A DNA stretch of 64,000 nucleotides from Fimbriimonadales bacterium (GCA_025061985.1 JANXAW010000005.1:1-64000); one strand, 5' to 3'. Positions 32,703 to 41,740 are shown, counted from the first letter of the stretch. The notes: a model not told the origin generated them from the sequence alone. Numbers and translations: made by a program.

Positions 32703-33521
32703 GTGGATGCATCGCGGGAGAGCAACGACTGGGAAGAGCTGCAGGCGCTGGTAGCAGAGGTAGCTGCAGCTGAGGCAGCTAATCGCGAGTCGCTTGCTAG
32801 TCGCTTGCTGGAGGCGTTGCGCCCGCGCGTGTACCAGATTGTCCGCAGCGTCTGCCCCGACTCGGAGCTGGCACAAGACATCACCCAAGAGGCTTTGCTG
32901 CGCCTCTGGCAGCGACTGCACACCTATAACCCTGCAATCGCGCCCTTTCGCAGCTGGCTCTCGCGCGTGGTTATTCACTGCGCCTACAACGTGCTGGCAC
33001 GCCAAGCGCGACTGTCCCGCTACGAACTTCGCGAGACGGACCAACTCCTCCTCGCTGCCAAGAAGACTGCGCCCTCTGCACTAGAGCAAGCCCCAGCGAG
33101 CGAAGTAGAAGCAGTGGAACAGGTAGCACAACGCGAACGACTCGACCGCATTCTCGCCCTAGCCCAGCAGACACTTTCGCCCGACGAGTACCTCGTGTGG
33201 CTAGAACAGACCGTAAACGGCTCCTCCTACGCCGAAATCGCCCTTCTTTTGGAGCGCAGTGAGAGTTGGGCGCGGCAAACCCTCCTACGCGCCCGCCAAA
33301 AACTGGCAGCCGCGATCCTGCTTGACCCCACCCTCCTTAGCTTAGCCGAAATCCGCGAAGCTATCCGCCGATGCCAGCATTCGCAAGACCCTCTTACGCC
33401 TCAGGAGTTGCAATTGCTGCAGGCATGCATCAGCGAGCAGGCTCGTCGCCCGCCCCCATGGCGACACACCGCGCGGTTCCGTCGCGCGTGCGCCAAGCTG
33501 CTAAACCACCTACTGGACTGA
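32703..33521 (+). CDS. ECF-type RNA polymerase sigma factor
   Basis: The 272-residue protein has sigma region 2 (SRLLEALRPRVYQIVRSV, then SELAQDITQEALLRLWQRL and FRSWLSRVVIHCAYNVLAR) and region 4 (ILALAQQTLSPDEYLVWLEQTVNGSSYAEIALLLERSESWARQTLLRARQKL). An extra tail of about 70 residues follows region 4. It directs RNA polymerase to a specific regulon. GTG 32703 is chosen because it lies 7 nt after a -10-like element and gives a normal distance to region 2; the track start 32397 would run into the divergent CHAT gene. The anti-sigma gene 204 nt downstream is the likely controller. Confidence 0.85.
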   Translation: MDASRESNDWEELQALVAEVAAAEAANRESLASRLLEALRPRVYQIVRSVCPDSELAQDITQEALLRLWQRLHTYNPAIAPFRSWLSRVVIHCAYNVLARQARLSRYELRETDQLLLAAKKTAPSALEQAPASEVEAVEQVAQRERLDRILALAQQTLSPDEYLVWLEQTVNGSSYAEIALLLERSESWARQTLLRARQKLAAAILLDPTLLSLAEIREAIRRCQHSQDPLTPQELQLLQACISEQARRPPPWRHTARFRRACAKLLNHLLD

Positions 33522-33725
33522 TGAGGTACACTAGCAAAACTACCGTACTCGCCGACCCTAAGCGCGAGGGAGCTGTTCCTATCGAACGCGGGCGAGGCGC
33601 CCCCTGAGCCGCAAAACCGTGGCACCTCACACCTGCTACCTCCTGACTCTGTCACGAACGGGGCGCCTTGGCTGTAAGTTAGCACGGGGCGAGCGCATAC
33701 GCCACCCCCTGCCAAGGAGGATGGC

Positions 33726-34856
33726 ATGAGTACGGAACGACACACACAACCAGAGCGCACGCCATTGGAACGGCGGCTAGCAGCGCGCCTCAAGAGCGCC
33801 CCGATTGGTGAATGCTTGTCCTTTGAGCAGATACTGGCACTGGCGCGGCAGGGGCGTCGCGCACCCGGCTATCACACGCTAATGCAGCACGTGATCACTT
33901 GCGCCGAGTGTCGGCAGGCAGTGTTGCAAGCACGCGCCTTAGTGCGAGCGCAGCGCCCTGCTTGGGCACGCTGGCTACAGCAGTTGGCAACCCTACGCCC
34001 GCTTGTGTGGGCACCTGCTGTCGGCGTCGCTGTGCTCGCGCTGGTCTTCCTTCTCTGGTACGGACGCGGGACAAAGCAACAGCAACTTGCTGCAAACCTG
34101 CCCGCCCGCGAAATGCCCTCTGTGGCAGCTGCCCAACCTGAAGCCCCTCGCGCCCCAGCCGATACCAGACGCTCCGTTGCAGTGTCCCCTCGCCTCGCTG
34201 AGGCACGCCCTGCAGTACCCGCACCCCAACGCGCCTTTCTGCCACCCAGCCAGCGCGAACTTCAGCAAGCTGCCAAGTACCCCTCGTTCGTTGGTAGCGC
34301 TGTGCAACTGTTCACGCAGGTCGCCGCAACACTTGGCAAGCGGTCAGCGCCCGAAGCCGCAGCACCCCCAATCGAGTTCATCCAACCCGACCTTCAGCGC
34401 AACCTCTCGATTCCGCCTCGGACCCGCCGCTTCCAGTGGAAGCCCGTAGCAGAAGCATCAAGCTACCTGTTTTTCCTCAAGCGCGTCGGTGGCGGCATCG
34501 TCGCCCAAGCCACCCTCAACGCCGACCAGAACGAGTTCACCCTCGAAGCGCCTCTCCCGCCCGCGCAATACGAAGTGCACCTCGTGGCTCAACTACCCAG
34601 CCGAGCGCTTTCGCTGCGACGGGAGTTCTATGTGCTATTCCCTGAGCTCCAACAGCGCTATGAGTGGGCACAGCAACACGCGGAAAAGCTGCCCCTGCTA
34701 AGTGCCGCCGTGTTCTACGAAATAGACCGGTTCGAGGACGCCCTGCGTTGCATTGAGCGCGCCGCCCAGAAGTACCCTAATGACCCGCTGGTAGCCCAGT
34801 GGCGCAGGATTATCCAGATCCGCATAAGTTTACGAGTTGGTGAGTACAGCGAGTAG
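33726..34856 (+). CDS. Zinc-type (ZAS-like) transmembrane anti-sigma factor
   Basis: The 376-residue protein has a cytosolic N-terminus with an H-x3-C-x2-C motif (HVITCAEC) typical of zinc anti-sigma domains. One transmembrane helix follows (VWAPAVGVAVLALVFLLW, about residues 93-113), then a Pro/Ala-rich extracytoplasmic linker, a fibronectin III-like domain (FQWKPVAEASSYLFFL) and a C-terminal helical TPR-like segment (RFEDALRCIERAAQKYPNDPL). It would hold the upstream ECF sigma inactive until the outer domain senses a signal. SD AAGGAGGATGGC precedes ATG 33726. The 204-nt gap to the sigma gene holds no ORF that I trust. Confidence 0.8.
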   Translation: MSTERHTQPERTPLERRLAARLKSAPIGECLSFEQILALARQGRRAPGYHTLMQHVITCAECRQAVLQARALVRAQRPAWARWLQQLATLRPLVWAPAVGVAVLALVFLLWYGRGTKQQQLAANLPAREMPSVAAAQPEAPRAPADTRRSVAVSPRLAEARPAVPAPQRAFLPPSQRELQQAAKYPSFVGSAVQLFTQVAATLGKRSAPEAAAPPIEFIQPDLQRNLSIPPRTRRFQWKPVAEASSYLFFLKRVGGGIVAQATLNADQNEFTLEAPLPPAQYEVHLVAQLPSRALSLRREFYVLFPELQQRYEWAQQHAEKLPLLSAAVFYEIDRFEDALRCIERAAQKYPNDPLVAQWRRIIQIRISLRVGEYSE

Positions 34857-34857
34857 A

Positions 34858-36027
34858 ATGCAAGTTTGGCCGCTTGCAGAGCAGCCAGAACGGTACGCCA
34901 TCGGGCTGATGGCAGGCACCTCGATGGACGGTATCGACGCCGCGCTCGTGCGCATCACTGGCAAGGGCGATACCATCCAAGTGCAAACCCTCGCTACCTA
35001 CCACAGCCCCTACACACCCGACGAGCGCGAGGGGCTGCTGCGACTTATCCGCGGAGGCAGCTTAGCAGACCTATGCGCGTGGGATGCTTACCTGGGCGAG
35101 CGATTTGCCCAAACCGCCCGCGAACTCATCGAGCGCGCCCAATCCCCCCGCATCGACTTCGTCGGCTCACACGGGCAAACCGCGTGGCATGCCCCAAACG
35201 CCCACCTGCTGGGCAAACCCGCCCCGAATACCCTGCAAATTGGGCAGCCTGATGTGATCGCCACTCGGCTAAATGTGCCCGTCGTTGCCGACTTCAGAAC
35301 ACGCGACATCGCCAACGGTGGGCAAGGCGCGCCTCTGGTACCCATCGTGGATTGGCTGCTGCTACGCAGCGAGACAGAACATCGAATCGCCCTCAACCTC
35401 GGCGGGATGGCAAACATCACCTTGCTGCCTGCAAACAGCACCCCTGAGCAGATTCTTGCCTTCGACACGGGACCTGCCAATGCCCTAATTGACCTCGCCG
35501 TTGCCCGCTACACGCACGGCGCACGACGCTACGACCCCGATGGAACCTACGCGGAGCAGGGAGCCGTTGACGCAGCGCTACTTGAGTACCTGATGAGCCA
35601 CCCCTACCTCCATCAGCCCCCACCCAAGTCTACGGGACGCGAAGCGTTCGGCGAGCCACTGCTGGAAGAAATCGTTGCAAACTTTCCTGCAGTGTCGCCC
35701 CTTGACCTGATAGCCACGCTCACGGAGTTCACAGCAGCTTCGATTGCGGATGCGCTCCACCGCTGGATCTTGCCCTCATACCCCATCGCGCGGATCATCA
35801 TCTCTGGGGGCGGTGTGCACAACCGCTCACTCTGGCGCAGGCTGCGCCAGCGACTGCCCAACCTCCACCTTTGCACCTCCGCCGAGTTCGACATTGACCC
35901 CGACTTCAAAGAGGCAATCGCCTTCGCCGTGCTAGCGGACCGCTTCCTACAGGGCTTGCCCGCGACTTACCCCAACACCACAGGCGTACGCACACCGACG
36001 CTTGCGGGCAAACTCTCGCTCCCATAG
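34858..36027 (+). CDS. anmK: Anhydro-N-acetylmuramic acid kinase
   Basis: The 389-residue protein has the AnmK signatures: AIGLMAGTSMDGIDAALVRI at the N-terminus, VADFRTRDIANGGQGAPLVP, LNLGGMANIT, FDTGPANALID and the C-terminal IISGGGVHNRSL. It phosphorylates and opens 1,6-anhydro-MurNAc to MurNAc-6-phosphate in peptidoglycan recycling. ATG 34858 starts 1 nt after the anti-sigma stop; the track start at 34837 lies inside that gene. Confidence 0.94.
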   Translation: MQVWPLAEQPERYAIGLMAGTSMDGIDAALVRITGKGDTIQVQTLATYHSPYTPDEREGLLRLIRGGSLADLCAWDAYLGERFAQTARELIERAQSPRIDFVGSHGQTAWHAPNAHLLGKPAPNTLQIGQPDVIATRLNVPVVADFRTRDIANGGQGAPLVPIVDWLLLRSETEHRIALNLGGMANITLLPANSTPEQILAFDTGPANALIDLAVARYTHGARRYDPDGTYAEQGAVDAALLEYLMSHPYLHQPPPKSTGREAFGEPLLEEIVANFPAVSPLDLIATLTEFTAASIADALHRWILPSYPIARIIISGGGVHNRSLWRRLRQRLPNLHLCTSAEFDIDPDFKEAIAFAVLADRFLQGLPATYPNTTGVRTPTLAGKLSLP

Positions 36028-36045
36028 CCTACACTGCCCGCATGG

Positions 36046-36051
36046 TATTAT
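36046..36051 (+). promoter_or_regulatory. -10 element of rsmG
   Basis: TGGTATTAT (extended -10 form) 18 nt before ATG 36070. No clear -35 or SD. Confidence 0.4.
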
Positions 36052-36069
36052 CGGGAAACGAACCCGCCC

Positions 36070-36810
36070 ATGGCAACAGCGCCGTCAATCGGCGATTGGA
36101 GCAAGCTCCAGCAGCTCCCGCAGTGGGGGATTATGCTAAGCGAGGCGCAAATGGATCTGCTGCGCCGCTACCTGACGCTTCTTTACGCCGCAAACCAGCA
36201 AATGAACCTCACGCGCGTGCCTCCTGAGCAAGCCGTAGGGCGCCACCTGCTGGACTCACTGTGCCTGCTAAGGGTTTACCCATTCCCCCAAGGCGCGCGC
36301 GTGCTGGACATCGGTACAGGAGCGGGCTTGCCCGGCATTCCCCTCGCTGTCGCCCGCCCCGACCTAAAGATAACCCTGCTCGATTCGCACAGGAAAACGA
36401 CAAACTTTCTGCAGGAAACTTGCGCAGCGCTAGGGATAGACGCGGAAATCGTATGGGCGCGGGCAGAAGAATGGGCGCACTCCCCATCCGCCCGCGAGCA
36501 GTTTGACGTCGTTGTAGCGCGCGCTGTCGCCCAGATGCCGATCCTTGCCGAGCTGATGGTTCCGTTCCTATGCATAGGGGGCGTAGGACTTGCCCTAAAA
36601 AGCGTGCACGAGCAAGAAGAAATCCAGCTTGCCGAGCCTGCGGCGCAGTTGTTAGGCGCAAGCCTTGATATCCACCTCGTCACATATGAGGCAGAAGAGG
36701 GCGTGATTCAGCGCGCGGTTGCCATGCTGCGCAAACAGCACCCTACTCCTACGCGGTATCCCCGCGCGTGGGCACAGATCACCAAGCGCCCGCTGGGAGG
36801 TAAGCCGTGA
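36070..36810 (+). CDS. rsmG: 16S rRNA (guanine-N7)-methyltransferase RsmG (GidB)
   Basis: The 246-residue protein has NQQMNLTRVPPEQAVGRHLLDSL and the SAM-binding motif VLDIGTGAGLPGIPLAVARPDL, then VVARAVAQMPILAEL, all diagnostic for RsmG, which methylates N7 of G527 in 16S rRNA. The gene is often near the chromosomal origin (gidB), and DnaA boxes lie about 1.1 kb downstream. Its TGA overlaps the GTG of the next gene. Confidence 0.95.
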   Translation: MATAPSIGDWSKLQQLPQWGIMLSEAQMDLLRRYLTLLYAANQQMNLTRVPPEQAVGRHLLDSLCLLRVYPFPQGARVLDIGTGAGLPGIPLAVARPDLKITLLDSHRKTTNFLQETCAALGIDAEIVWARAEEWAHSPSAREQFDVVVARAVAQMPILAELMVPFLCIGGVGLALKSVHEQEEIQLAEPAAQLLGASLDIHLVTYEAEEGVIQRAVAMLRKQHPTPTRYPRAWAQITKRPLGGKP

Positions 36811-37928
36811 GGGTTGCGATCGACGCACGCCTGCTCACAGGCACGTACACGGGCGACCGTACCTACTGGCGCGGGCTACTTAAAGCCTTCGGCGAACTGC
36901 TGAATCCCGACGAGCATCGCCTCATCCTCTTTAGCACACGCCCTATCCCCGAAGGAACGCTTCCCCAACTGCCCGTGTATGAGCGCGCAGTCGCCCCTAC
37001 GCGCAACGAACGCCTATGGAGCCTGATTCGGCTGCCCCAACTTGCCATGCGCCACAAGTGCGACTTGGTGCACACCCAGTACACGGTCTCCCCATTTTTT
37101 CGCATCCCCGCTATCACGACGGTTCACGACATCTCGTTTCTGATTGAGCCGCGCTGGTTTCGGCTCAAAGACCGCGTTTTGTTGCGTTTGAGCGTGCCCG
37201 TTTCCTGCCGCCGAGCGAAGTTCGTGCTAACCGTGTCTGAGACCTCGCGCGAGGACATTATTCAGCTCCTTCACCTGCCCCCAGAGAAGGTCATCGCGAC
37301 GCCCAACGGCGTACCTGAGGGCTTCCATCCCCTCGACAAGCACGAAGCGCACGCGTGGGCACGCAAGCAGTACGGGATCGAGCCTCCGTTTGCACTGGCA
37401 GTAGGTGTGCTGCAGCCCCGCAAGAACTGGGAACTGGCGCTGCTGGCTGTGCATGTCGCCCGCGAGGAGTACAAACTGCCTGTGCGCTTGGTGCTAACAG
37501 GCAAGCCTGGCTGGGCGCAACGCCCTTTGGAGCAACTCAAGCGCGAGCTTGATGCCCGCGAATGGCTCATCGAAACGGGCTATGTGCCCGATGAGCACCT
37601 GGTATGGCTCTACAACGCTGCCGATGTGGTGCTCTATCCATCATTCTACGAAGGGTTTGGGCTACCGCCGCTGGAGGCGATGGCGTGTGGCACTCCTGTT
37701 GTCGCCTCAAACAGCGGCGCACTGCCTGAAGTAGTCGGCTCTGGTGGCATCCTGCTCCCCCCTGACGAGCCAGGTCTGTGGGCAAACGCTATTCGCACAG
37801 TGCTTGAGAACGAATCGTTCCGCGAGGCGCTTCGCCAACGCGCTTTGCAGCAAGCCCGACGCTTCTCGTGGCGCACCACCGCTGAGCGCACATTGGAAGC
37901 CTATCAGAAAGCTCTCTCAGCAGGGTAG
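36807..37928 (+). CDS. Glycosyltransferase family 4 (GT-B)
   Basis: The 373-residue protein starts at GTG in a GTGA overlap with rsmG. It has a GT-B fold: an N-terminal domain with DLVHTQYTVSPFFRIPAITTVHDISFL, and a C-terminal donor-binding domain with FALAVGVLQPRKNWELALL and the E-x7-E motif (SFYEGFGLPPLEAMACGTPVVAS). These enzymes transfer sugars from nucleotide donors in envelope or exopolysaccharide synthesis. The substrate is not readable. Coupling to rsmG is probably positional. Confidence 0.9.
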   Translation: MRVAIDARLLTGTYTGDRTYWRGLLKAFGELLNPDEHRLILFSTRPIPEGTLPQLPVYERAVAPTRNERLWSLIRLPQLAMRHKCDLVHTQYTVSPFFRIPAITTVHDISFLIEPRWFRLKDRVLLRLSVPVSCRRAKFVLTVSETSREDIIQLLHLPPEKVIATPNGVPEGFHPLDKHEAHAWARKQYGIEPPFALAVGVLQPRKNWELALLAVHVAREEYKLPVRLVLTGKPGWAQRPLEQLKRELDAREWLIETGYVPDEHLVWLYNAADVVLYPSFYEGFGLPPLEAMACGTPVVASNSGALPEVVGSGGILLPPDEPGLWANAIRTVLENESFREALRQRALQQARRFSWRTTAERTLEAYQKALSAG

Positions 37929-38250
37929 GGCTGTGGATAACTCTGTGGAAAACTCTGTGGGAAAACGCCCGACACGCCCCCACACGCCCAGAGTTTTCCA
38001 CATCGAATCCACAAGTTATCCACAGGTTGTCCACATCGAAGTGCCTGATATTTAGCGTGGCTAATCGAACAGTGGGTCGGTAGACAAAAGTCGCACTTTG
38101 AGTTCAAAATTGGGGCTTGGAAGAGGCGGAATTCGTCGACCGCGCGGTCGAAGTAGACAAAGTTATCCACATTTCCACAGCCCCAATTAACACCATGAGG
38201 GACTCAACATGTGCAAGGGGAAGTGATTTTCGATCGCGTGTGGAAAACTT
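37929..38250. other. Candidate chromosomal replication origin (oriC) with about ten DnaA boxes
   Basis: The intergenic region has perfect DnaA boxes (TTATCCACA or its complement) at 37932-37940, 38016-38024 and 38163-38171. One- or two-mismatch boxes lie at 37944, 37956, 37994, 38005, 38027, 38171 and 38239. Between the clusters lie a perfect 16-bp palindrome (TCGACCGCGCGGTCGA, 38136-38151), a 10-bp inverted repeat (AATTGGGGCT at 38108, AGCCCCAATT at 38179), two GTAGACAAA repeats and modestly AT-rich stretches that might unwind. No protein-coding ORF is credible. DnaA would bind here to start replication. Position next to rsmG supports oriC. dnaA itself is not in the window. Confidence 0.8.
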
Positions 38251-38285
38251 CGCCCTCGCTCCCTTGCAGGATACGGGAATGGCTC

Positions 38286-40058
38286 TCAGCTTTGACACTT
38301 GAGGCGTGGTAGCTCAGGAGCGAGCTTTGCAGCAATCCAGCCCCTCACTGAGTTGATGAGGTACAGCCGTTCTGCTCGCAGAAGGTCTTCAACGGTGATC
38401 ACGCGCTCGTCAATGCGCCCGCTCTCCAGCAAGTGCTCACGATACACACCGTTGAGTAGCCCGCAAGCGACTGGGGGTGTGTATAGTTTTCCACCGAGCT
38501 GCACCACCACATTCGCGGTAGTGGCTTCCGTAATCTCGCCGCGGGTGTTCCACAGGATCACTTCGTCGCAGTCGGGGCGTGCAGCGCGTGCACGCTCATA
38601 CATGGCGCGGTGGGTGGTCTTGTGGTACAGGAACACCATTTGCGGATTCACAGGCTCAGGGGCAAGTGCGACGCGCCAAGGGTGCGGTCGCCTGTCTAAG
38701 GGAGCGTACTGGATGCGGATGCAGCCGTCGCGATCGAGAAGTAGGCGCACGCGCAGGGCGCGCCGCAACGAAGAGGCAGCCACCTCTTGCTTCCAGAGGC
38801 GCTCCATTTTCTGCAGTTCCGCACGCACTTGCTCGGGGTTGTGCCTGAATCCAAAGTACTCTGCAGAGCGCGCCAACCGCCTAAGGTGCTTCTTCAGCAA
38901 AAAGTAGCCCTTGTCGGGATGCCACAGCATCGTCTCCAATAGCTCGAACTCGGGGCGCGGGCTGAGCAAAACCTGGGCTTTGCTTAGACACTCTGCGTAC
39001 TCCGCCAACGGTTCGGAATCCCACACGATTCCGCTGCCGACGCCATATTCCAGTTGCTGGTGCGCCTTGTGGTAGACCAGCGTGCGTATTGCGAGGTTGA
39101 ACTGCGCATGCCTGTTGGGCAAAACGATGCCCACTGCGCCCGTGTAGACACCGCGAGGGGTCGTCTCCAGCTCGTGGATAATCTGCGTGGCGCGGATTTT
39201 GGGAGCGCCTGTAACGGAGGCGCCTGGGAAGAGGGCGCGGAAGATTTCCGCGAGTGAGGCATCTGTCAGGGCTTCGACGGTGGAGGTCATCTGCCAGACA
39301 GTGGCGTACCGTTCTGTCTCAAAGAGCGCAGGCACGCGCACGCTGCCCACGCGGGCGACGCGCCCCAGGTCGTTGCGCACCATATCAACAATCATCAGGT
39401 TCTCAGCGCGGTTCTTCTCGCTGTGGCGCAGGGTGGTCGCCTGCTGGAGGTCGTGTTCCCACCACAGCCCGCGTGGGGCAGTGCCCTTCATCGGGCGGCT
39501 GATCAGGCGTTCCCTATCCAACGCAAAGAACAGCTCTGGCGACAGGGAGAGAATGGCAAACTGCTCGGTGTCAATATACGCGGCATAGGGCACAGGTTGG
39601 GCATGATAGAGTTGCCAGAATAGGCTGACTGGGTCGCCTTCAAAGGTCGCACGCAGCCGGAAGCTGTAGTTGACTTGATATACATCGCCTGCCAGAATGT
39701 ACTGCTTGATGCGCTCAACTGCTGCGAGATACGCTTGCTGGGACACTGTGGGGTGCCACGCAAGCAATGCAGTGGGGCAGGGCACTGACGGCTCTATCGG
39801 GTGCAGCTCCTCAAATACAGCAAACCACACCAGAGGCAGCGGTATTTCGGCGTAGGGGAAAGCCTTATCCAGCCCGTGGGCAGCTTCGTAGGCAACGTAT
39901 CCGATGGCAGCAAGCCCCTGCTGGCAGGCGCGCTCTACCTGCGCTATGGCAGGTAGTACTTCTGCGGGCACCTGCGCCGATACGATAGTTGCGGGGCGAA
40001 CGCCCGCGAGCCAGTAGCATTGCCCGTCGGGTGCGTGGTAGCGCACAAACGCTTTCAC
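38286..40058 (-). CDS. pabB: Bifunctional aminodeoxychorismate synthase component I / 4-amino-4-deoxychorismate lyase (PabB-PabC fusion)
   Basis: The 590-residue protein has a chorismate-binding domain in its first two thirds (SLSPELFFALDRERLISRPMKGTAPRG, RAENLMIVDMVRNDLGR, FPGASVTGAPKIRATQII and GVGSGIVWDSEP). An aminotransferase class IV domain follows from about residue 380 (FELLETMLWHPDKGYFLLKKHLRRL, EVILWNTRGEITEATTANV). Together these make p-aminobenzoate from chorismate for folate, with a separate glutaminase (PabA) supplying ammonia. The gene ends within about 40 nt of the oriC region. Confidence 0.92.
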   Translation of the reverse strand: MKAFVRYHAPDGQCYWLAGVRPATIVSAQVPAEVLPAIAQVERACQQGLAAIGYVAYEAAHGLDKAFPYAEIPLPLVWFAVFEELHPIEPSVPCPTALLAWHPTVSQQAYLAAVERIKQYILAGDVYQVNYSFRLRATFEGDPVSLFWQLYHAQPVPYAAYIDTEQFAILSLSPELFFALDRERLISRPMKGTAPRGLWWEHDLQQATTLRHSEKNRAENLMIVDMVRNDLGRVARVGSVRVPALFETERYATVWQMTSTVEALTDASLAEIFRALFPGASVTGAPKIRATQIIHELETTPRGVYTGAVGIVLPNRHAQFNLAIRTLVYHKAHQQLEYGVGSGIVWDSEPLAEYAECLSKAQVLLSPRPEFELLETMLWHPDKGYFLLKKHLRRLARSAEYFGFRHNPEQVRAELQKMERLWKQEVAASSLRRALRVRLLLDRDGCIRIQYAPLDRRPHPWRVALAPEPVNPQMVFLYHKTTHRAMYERARAARPDCDEVILWNTRGEITEATTANVVVQLGGKLYTPPVACGLLNGVYREHLLESGRIDERVITVEDLLRAERLYLINSVRGWIAAKLAPELPRLKCQS

Positions 40059-41722
40059 TTCGGTAGCCCTGCGGGCAGAGGTAGCTTCGGGCGCGGCTCA
40101 AAGTCTGGCAAGCGCGGCGGGTTTGCCTCCAATTGCTTCAGAATCTCCTCGATTGCTCGCTCCAGTTGGGGATCGCGCCCTGCCATGTAGTCTTGGGGAG
40201 CATACTCCACCTCAATGTCGGGGTCGGTGCCGTAGTTTTCCACGCGCCAACCCACGTCGTAGAACCAGAAGGCGTACTCTGGCTGTGTGGTCAGACCCTG
40301 ATCAACGAAGGTGGATTTGGGTTCAATGCCGATGACGCCGCCCCACGTGCGCTTGCCTATCAAGATGCCGATTTTCATCAGCTTGAAGGCGTGGCAGAAC
40401 ATGTCGCCATCGGAGCCGGCGCGCTCGTCGGTGATTGCCACGATCGGTCCCATCACGGATTCGTAGGGGTACGGGATGGGCTTGCCCCAGCGGGGGACAT
40501 CGTAGCCCAGCCGTTTGCGTGCGAGCTTTTCAAGCAGCAGAGACGAAACATTTCCCCCGCCGTTGGCGCGTACATCCACAATCAGCGCAGGGCGGGCAAT
40601 TTCCGCTAAGAAGCCCCGATGGAACTCCGATAGCCCCCATGCTCCCATATCGGGGATGTGGATGTAGCCCACCTGCCCGTTAGTGCGTCGATGAACGTAC
40701 TCACGGTTGCGCCTTACCCATTCGCGGTAGCGCAGTTTGGTCTCATCGCTGAGGGTTTTAGTAACTACAGTGCGCGTGTTGCCTTCTAAATCGCGCAGCG
40801 TAAGCTCAACGGGCACGCCCGCAAGATGCAGCAACGCCTCACCAGGGGTGAAAGTGCGCGTGAGCCGCTTGCCGTTGATGGCGAGCAGCACCTCGCCGAC
40901 TTTTGCGTTCACGCCTGGCTCGTTCAGGGGCGAATCGACATCTTCCAACCACGGGTCACCCGTGAGGATGTGGGTGATTCGATAGCCCTGAGCTTCTTCG
41001 TCCCATTCGAACTCGGCTCCTAAGAAGCCAAGGCTGTACTGTGGGGGCTGGCGATAGTCACCGCCGAACTCGTAGCAGTGGGAAGTGCCCAACTCGCCCT
41101 GCATCTCCCACATCAGGTCCGAAAACTCGCTACGGGTTGCCACGCGCTCCAGCAGGGGGTAGTAGCGGTCGTACACTTTTTGCCAATCCACGCCTGACAT
41201 ATCGGCGCTCCAGAAGAATTCGCGCTGCAGTCGCCACGCTTCGCGGTACATCTGCTGCCACTCGCGCGTGGGTACAACTGCGCATCGCACGCGGCTGAGG
41301 TCGATCCAGCCGCTTTCGCGCGAGGGTGGAGCCTGCTCGTGCTTTTCCTCGGGCTTGTGCCCTGCCGGAATCACACGCAACCGCTTGCCTGAGCGGTATG
41401 CCAGCACTTTGTGGTCGCGTGAGAGCGTGAAGTCGCTGACCTTCGTCGCAAGGGTCTCCGTTTTGGCGTTGAGGAAATCGTACATTACCAGCGTGCCTTT
41501 GGGTTCTTCCCCTTCCGACCAGTTCTTGCCTAGGGAGCCTTCGACAGGGAACTGTGTGGCGATGACGCGCCGTTTGCTCAGCCCTGCTACCTGTCGGTAG
41601 ATGCCAGCGGGTAGCGGCACGGTGATTATGCGCAGGTGGATGTCCTCAAAGTCAATGTGTGTTGTCTTGGGCTGGTTTTCCCCGCCCTGTGGCTGCTCAG
41701 CAGTGGGCTTCGTCGGCTCCAT
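40055..41722 (-). CDS. Tricorn-like S41 protease lacking the N-terminal propellers
   Basis: The 555-residue protein begins where the tricorn C-terminal half usually begins (HIDFEDIHLRIITVPLPAGIY). It has the core (AWRLQREFFWSADMSGVDWQKVYDRYYPLL), a PDZ domain (GEVLLAINGKRLTRTF) and the S41 part (PALIVDVRANGGGNVSSLLLEKL, then ITDERAGSDGDMF with the likely catalytic Ser). No signal peptide is visible, unlike the 26006 protein. The propellers that gate substrate access are absent. ATG 41722 lies 12 nt after a GGTATACT -10 and is preferred to the track start 41788. It overlaps pabBC by 4 nt. Confidence 0.83.
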   Translation of the reverse strand: MEPTKPTAEQPQGGENQPKTTHIDFEDIHLRIITVPLPAGIYRQVAGLSKRRVIATQFPVEGSLGKNWSEGEEPKGTLVMYDFLNAKTETLATKVSDFTLSRDHKVLAYRSGKRLRVIPAGHKPEEKHEQAPPSRESGWIDLSRVRCAVVPTREWQQMYREAWRLQREFFWSADMSGVDWQKVYDRYYPLLERVATRSEFSDLMWEMQGELGTSHCYEFGGDYRQPPQYSLGFLGAEFEWDEEAQGYRITHILTGDPWLEDVDSPLNEPGVNAKVGEVLLAINGKRLTRTFTPGEALLHLAGVPVELTLRDLEGNTRTVVTKTLSDETKLRYREWVRRNREYVHRRTNGQVGYIHIPDMGAWGLSEFHRGFLAEIARPALIVDVRANGGGNVSSLLLEKLARKRLGYDVPRWGKPIPYPYESVMGPIVAITDERAGSDGDMFCHAFKLMKIGILIGKRTWGGVIGIEPKSTFVDQGLTTQPEYAFWFYDVGWRVENYGTDPDIEVEYAPQDYMAGRDPQLERAIEEILKQLEANPPRLPDFEPRPKLPLPAGLPK

Positions 41723-41734
41723 AACAGACTGCAG

Positions 41735-41740
41735 TATACC
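41735..41740 (-). promoter_or_regulatory. -10 element of the tricorn-like gene
   Basis: Minus-strand AGGTATACT, 12 nt before ATG 41722. It lies 9 nt from the oppositely oriented -10 of mntA. Confidence 0.5.
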
